In this document: in pieces, positions 5,568-8,134 of the stretch
Layout of the letters: each line of letters opens with the position of its first letter
Numbering within the stretch: position 1 is the first letter of the stretch
Assembly: GCA_026418755.1 (NCBI GenBank)
Contig: JAOAAR010000074.1
Span: 1 to 8,134, forward strand
DNA length: 8,134 bases
Source of the DNA: Planctomycetota bacterium
Lineage (GTDB): Bacteria; Planctomycetota; SKW154
Direction: 5' to 3'
Position numbers and translations under genes: made by a program
The notes under the pieces: generated by a model
Told to the model about the DNA's origin: nothing
The model's database searches: none
Seen by the model: only the letters and a program-made list of their open reading frames with translations

Positions 5568-6965
5568 CTATTTGAGTGTTGCTTCGAGTTCCAGTTCTTC
5601 GTCACCGCGTTTTATTTTCAATTTCACTTTGTCACCACTCTTCTTACTCCCCAAAATGGCTTGCAGGTCAGAAATCGCAGAGATTTTCCTGCCGTCTGCT
5701 TCCAGTATTATGTCGCCCTCCTTAAGCCCCGCCGCTTCCGCACCGCTCCCCTTCTCTACCCCTACCACTTTTAAGGAGCCGCCTTCCTCATCCAACCGGA
5801 CCCCCAACTTTGGACGCCGAGGGGTAGATGAAGTCTCATATTCCAACTTACTGACGAACTCCTTCCACTCTTTCTCGAACTCTTCCAATTTTTTGCCGAC
5901 GAGTTCTTCGAGAACTTTCAATCCTGTTTTCTCCTCACTGTAACCTTTTACATACTTTCTGTAAAAATCTTTCAGCAGGTTCTTCTCTTGAAGATAGTAG
6001 AAGATATAACGGGCTTGGGCATATGCGAGACTCATGTTCTTGTTGAACGCTTCAGATGATTTCGTAACAAACTCTTTTAGTGGAAAATGGGAATTATCGG
6101 AAATCGCCTCTTTGATGATGGGAAGCCGCCAGTTGAGAAGTCCTACCGGGCGGTCCTCTTTAATGGTACATTGCTCGAATAGTGAGCCGAACGCCTCGAC
6201 AATCCAGATAGGGTGTTGTTGTTTAAGAGCCTCCATATCGGCGTGATGGAGCGCGTGGGCGAATTCGTGAACCATCGTACCAGTTCCTGTCTCGATGTTG
6301 ACGGTGAGGGTGCGGCTTGCGTAATTGTAAAAGCCGGCAGCGCTGCTTCCGCCAAACCTCTCCCGGTATTCCTTCGTGCTGCTTGGAATTAAAACAAAGA
6401 TGTAAGTCTGCGGCAGATTCTCGAAAAACTCTTTATGAAGCGCATCCTCCCATCTTTTGAGTATGTTCATATATTGGTTCAATGTCTCTTCTTCTAGGTC
6501 GCTTACAATAATGAGTTTTCGCTCCTCGTCGCGGACAATTTTGTATTTGTCTCCCAACTTCGCTTTCAACTTTTCTACTCTTTTATCCGCGGCAGATTTC
6601 AAATACTCTGCCTTCTTCTCCATTATCTCTTTGTACCCTTCGGTCTCTCTTATCTCGTTTAAGTCCTCGTCGCTCTCAATGTGGGAAAAATCAACAAAAC
6701 CCGCTTCGACCGCTTTCTTCAAGAACTCAACCGCTTTCTCTTTGTTCTTAAGGAGCGAGTATGCGCAGGCGCTGTTGTATAAAGCGATTGTATCGTCTGG
6801 AAACTTCTCCAAAATCTCTTTGTAAACTTCCAGCGCCTTCTCATATTCTCTCTTTTTATGATGCTCTTCCGCTTTTTTGTGCAAAACTCCTTCGTCCTGC
6901 GCCGAAAGAGACACTCCTATCATCAGACAGAAAAGAAATATTTTCAGAATAAGCAAAGTTCTCAT
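5568..6965 (-). CDS. Secreted TPR - HExxH metallopeptidase - PDZ protein
   Basis: The product has 465 residues. The ATG at 6965-6963 was chosen because AGGAGG (6977-6972) lies 6 bases upstream; starts further out fall at or near the -10 box. A signal peptide covers residues 1-22 (SLSA before the cut at Gln23). Two TPR-like repeats follow at about 25-91 (EYEKALEVYKEILEKFPDD, then ALYNSACAYSLLKNKEKAVEFLKKAVEAG), ending in a D-E-D-L-N-x-I-R-x-T-E-G-Y module. The central domain has H233-E-F-A-H237, with E257 in PIWIVEAFGSLFE as the likely third zinc ligand. This is the gluzincin pattern of peptidase-MA-like enzymes. A PDZ domain at about 385-465 (GLKEGDIILEADGRKI) closes the protein. It is probably a periplasmic zinc protease whose TPR and PDZ parts select the target; the target is not known. 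Its stop is 3 bases from that of the converging iron-sulfur gene. Confidence 0.88.
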   Translation of the reverse strand: MRTLLILKIFLFCLMIGVSLSAQDEGVLHKKAEEHHKKREYEKALEVYKEILEKFPDDTIALYNSACAYSLLKNKEKAVEFLKKAVEAGFVDFSHIESDEDLNEIRETEGYKEIMEKKAEYLKSAADKRVEKLKAKLGDKYKIVRDEERKLIIVSDLEEETLNQYMNILKRWEDALHKEFFENLPQTYIFVLIPSSTKEYRERFGGSSAAGFYNYASRTLTVNIETGTGTMVHEFAHALHHADMEALKQQHPIWIVEAFGSLFEQCTIKEDRPVGLLNWRLPIIKEAISDNSHFPLKEFVTKSSEAFNKNMSLAYAQARYIFYYLQEKNLLKDFYRKYVKGYSEEKTGLKVLEELVGKKLEEFEKEWKEFVSKLEYETSSTPRRPKLGVRLDEEGGSLKVVGVEKGSGAEAAGLKEGDIILEADGRKISAISDLQAILGSKKSGDKVKLKIKRGDEELELEATLK

Positions 6966-6995
6966 ATAAAACCTCCTAACTTCTTCCCTCATCTC

Positions 6996-7001
6996 ATTAT
7001 A
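6996..7001 (-). promoter_or_regulatory. Consensus -10 box (TATAAT) for the metallopeptidase gene
   Basis: On the minus strand a perfect TATAAT lies at 7001-6996, giving a predicted start of transcription near 6989 and a leader of about 24 bases ending in AGGAGG and the ATG. The -35 region is poor: GTGACG is present but 20 bases away. A weak -35 box is typical of promoters that need an activator, although this is inference. Confidence 0.55.
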
Positions 7002-7021
7002 CAAACCACTTTAACGGTTTG
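7002..7021. promoter_or_regulatory. Inverted repeat adjoining the metallopeptidase -10 box, operator-like
   Basis: CAAACC (7002-7007) and GGTTTG (7016-7021) form a perfect 6-bp dyad around an 8-base spacer. The dyad begins directly next to the TATAAT box and fills the space between -10 and -35 on the minus strand. Its position and the 14-base arm spacing (center to center, over one helical turn) suit a dimeric repressor or activator. No regulator gene is visible in the window. Confidence 0.4.
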
Positions 7022-7065
7022 CGTCACCTTTTTGTTTGAAGGTTGTTGAAAAAGATTGCTGCCTG

Positions 7066-7103
7066 AAAAAGTGAGGAAAGAGCCAACTCTCTTCATTTGG
7101 CTT
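7066..7103 (-). terminator. Weak candidate terminator downstream of clpX
   Basis: On the minus strand AGCCAA (7102-7097) pairs with TTGGCT (7086-7081) around a 10-base loop, followed by CTTTCCTCACTTTTT. The stem is only 6 bp and the T run is broken, so termination would be partial at best. A second short hairpin without a T run lies at 7127-7113, just after the clpX stop. Confidence 0.3.
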
Positions 7104-7137
7104 ATGGGTGGCGATGCCTCAGACATCCTGTGTTCTT

Positions 7138-8134
7138 TTACGCACTGGATACTTTCTTATGACGCTGCCGTACCTGCCCTCCCTCTCTCGTCACCATAAG
7201 AGGCTCTTTTGTCTCGCCTCGCACGAACTCGGATGTGAGAACAAATTTTACTACATCCTTCATCGAGGGCATCTCATAGACGATATCCAGCATCAGTTCT
7301 TCTACAATCGAACGGATTCCCCGTGCACCCGTCCCTTTTTTCAACGCTTTGCGCGCTATCTCTCTTAACGCACCCTCTTCAACTTCGAGGGCCTTCCCTT
7401 CCATTTCGAACAGTTTCTGATATTGCTTGATGATGGCGTTCTTTGGCTCAGTCAGTATGCGTACAAGGTCGTCCTCGCCAAGAGCGTCGAGAGTCACTAT
7501 TACAGGGACTCTGCCAACAAACTCAGGTATCATTCCAAACTCAATCAAATCGTCTTCAATCACATTTCTCATCACATCGCTGTACTCTTTCTCGTCTGAT
7601 GTTTTCTCTTCTTCATCCTTCCTTTTGTATCCGATGCGGCTTCTTCCAATGCGACGACGCACAATCTCCTCTAAGTTGACGAATGTTCCACTGCAAATAA
7701 ACAAGACATTGGTGGTGTCAAACGGGATATACTGCTGCTCGGGGTGTTTGCGTCCCCCCTGCGGAGGCACATTTGATATAGTACCTTCCAACATTTTCAA
7801 CAGGCCCTGTTGTACACCCTCGCCGCTCACATCACGCGTGATTGAAACATTCACAGGAGCCTTCGCTATTTTGTCTATCTCGTCAACAAACAGTATACCC
7901 TGCTGCGCTTGCTCCAAATCGAAATCAGCATTCTGCAGAAGCCTCAACAGAAGGTTCTCAACATCTTCACCGACATAACCCGCCTCAGTCAGGGTCGTCG
8001 CATCACCGATAGCAAAAGGTACGCTTAAAATTTTCGCTAGAGTCCGTGCAAGAAGCGTCTTCCCCGAGCCAGTCGGTCCGATGAGCAAAATGTTTGACTT
8101 CTCTACCTCCACTCCTTTTGGGTCAAACGAGGAG
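7138..8134 (-). CDS. clpX: ATP-dependent Clp protease ATP-binding subunit ClpX (5' partial)
   Basis: ClpX is the AAA+ unfoldase that feeds tagged proteins to ClpP. The frame runs off the right edge; 331 residues are visible, starting SSFDPKG just before the GTG at 8112, which is an internal codon. About 80-100 residues, including the N-terminal zinc-binding domain, lie outside. Visible-residue positions: Walker A GPTGSGKT 19-26; pore loop GYVG 52-55; Walker B LFVDEIDK with DE 84-85; RKH loop 128-130; arginine finger in EFVGR (R208); sensor-2 TGARG (R271). All are intact. The ClpP-docking loop reads I-G-Y (7635-7627) instead of the usual I-G-F, followed by a charged stretch KRKDEEEKTSDEKEYSD. 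The C-terminal tail is basic (RQRHKKVSSA). clpP would be expected just beyond the window edge, but this cannot be seen. Confidence 0.95.
   Translation of the reverse strand, partial: SSFDPKGVEVEKSNILLIGPTGSGKTLLARTLAKILSVPFAIGDATTLTEAGYVGEDVENLLLRLLQNADFDLEQAQQGILFVDEIDKIAKAPVNVSITRDVSGEGVQQGLLKMLEGTISNVPPQGGRKHPEQQYIPFDTTNVLFICSGTFVNLEEIVRRRIGRSRIGYKRKDEEEKTSDEKEYSDVMRNVIEDDLIEFGMIPEFVGRVPVIVTLDALGEDDLVRILTEPKNAIIKQYQKLFEMEGKALEVEEGALREIARKALKKGTGARGIRSIVEELMLDIVYEMPSMKDVVKFVLTSEFVRGETKEPLMVTREGGQVRQRHKKVSSA

Noticed and set aside
6966..7004. Longer N-terminus (13 extra residues) for the TPR-protease-PDZ protein
   Set aside because: The upstream TTG overlaps the -10 region, and the extension would put charged residues in front of a complete signal peptide. 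ATG 6965 has a perfect AGGAGG.
7427..7978. 183-codon open frame on the plus strand opposite clpX
   Set aside because: It is the antisense of a clearly conserved ClpX sequence, has serine/threonine-rich low-complexity composition and no ribosome site.
8110..8112. GTG at 8112 as the start of ClpX
   Set aside because: It falls between two conserved AAA+ segments and the frame stays open to the window edge. The real start and zinc-binding domain lie outside.

Overview
The window carries eight protein-coding genes in two blocks that point at each other, with no RNA gene, mobile element or CRISPR array. It reads as bacterial chromosome. Strong Shine-Dalgarno sites sit before many genes, and there are housekeeping genes (xseB, a farnesyl-diphosphate-type prenyl synthase, clpX). 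The lineage cannot be named from the sequence. Secreted proteins with an STN/secretin-type fold and a TPR-protease-PDZ protein suggest an organism with a periplasm, possibly an uncultured or candidate phylum; this is inference.

Plus strand, 1-2498: a tightly packed run of four integral-membrane protein genes, the first cut by the window edge. Each start lies 1-12 bases after the previous stop and has a strong Shine-Dalgarno site, in two cases overlapping the end of the gene before. The end of the first protein resembles what I remember of DUF6754 proteins. I cannot give the other three a known function. One of them carries a large, glycine-rich domain predicted to lie outside the cytoplasm between two membrane anchors. 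This is the best candidate in the window for an undescribed system.

Plus strand, 2547-5564: xseB (exonuclease VII small subunit) and an IspA-type polyprenyl synthase follow the membrane cluster. xseB and ispA are a classic pair, but xseA is not beside them here. Next is a small secreted STN-domain protein with its own good sigma70-type promoter and a TTG start. Last is an HdrD/GlpC-like iron-sulfur protein with two [4Fe-4S] motifs and two CCG domains, whose forced ATG has no Shine-Dalgarno site.

Minus strand, 8134-5568: clpX (N-terminus beyond the window edge), then a secreted TPR - HExxH metallopeptidase - PDZ protein with its own promoter. A 20-bp inverted repeat lies directly upstream of that promoter's -10 box. 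The peptidase gene and the iron-sulfur gene converge with only 3 bp between their stop codons.

No gene-free stretch exceeds 300 bases. The longest are 3813-3978 (a polypyrimidine tract and a promoter) and 6966-7137 (a promoter, an operator-like dyad and a weak terminator candidate).
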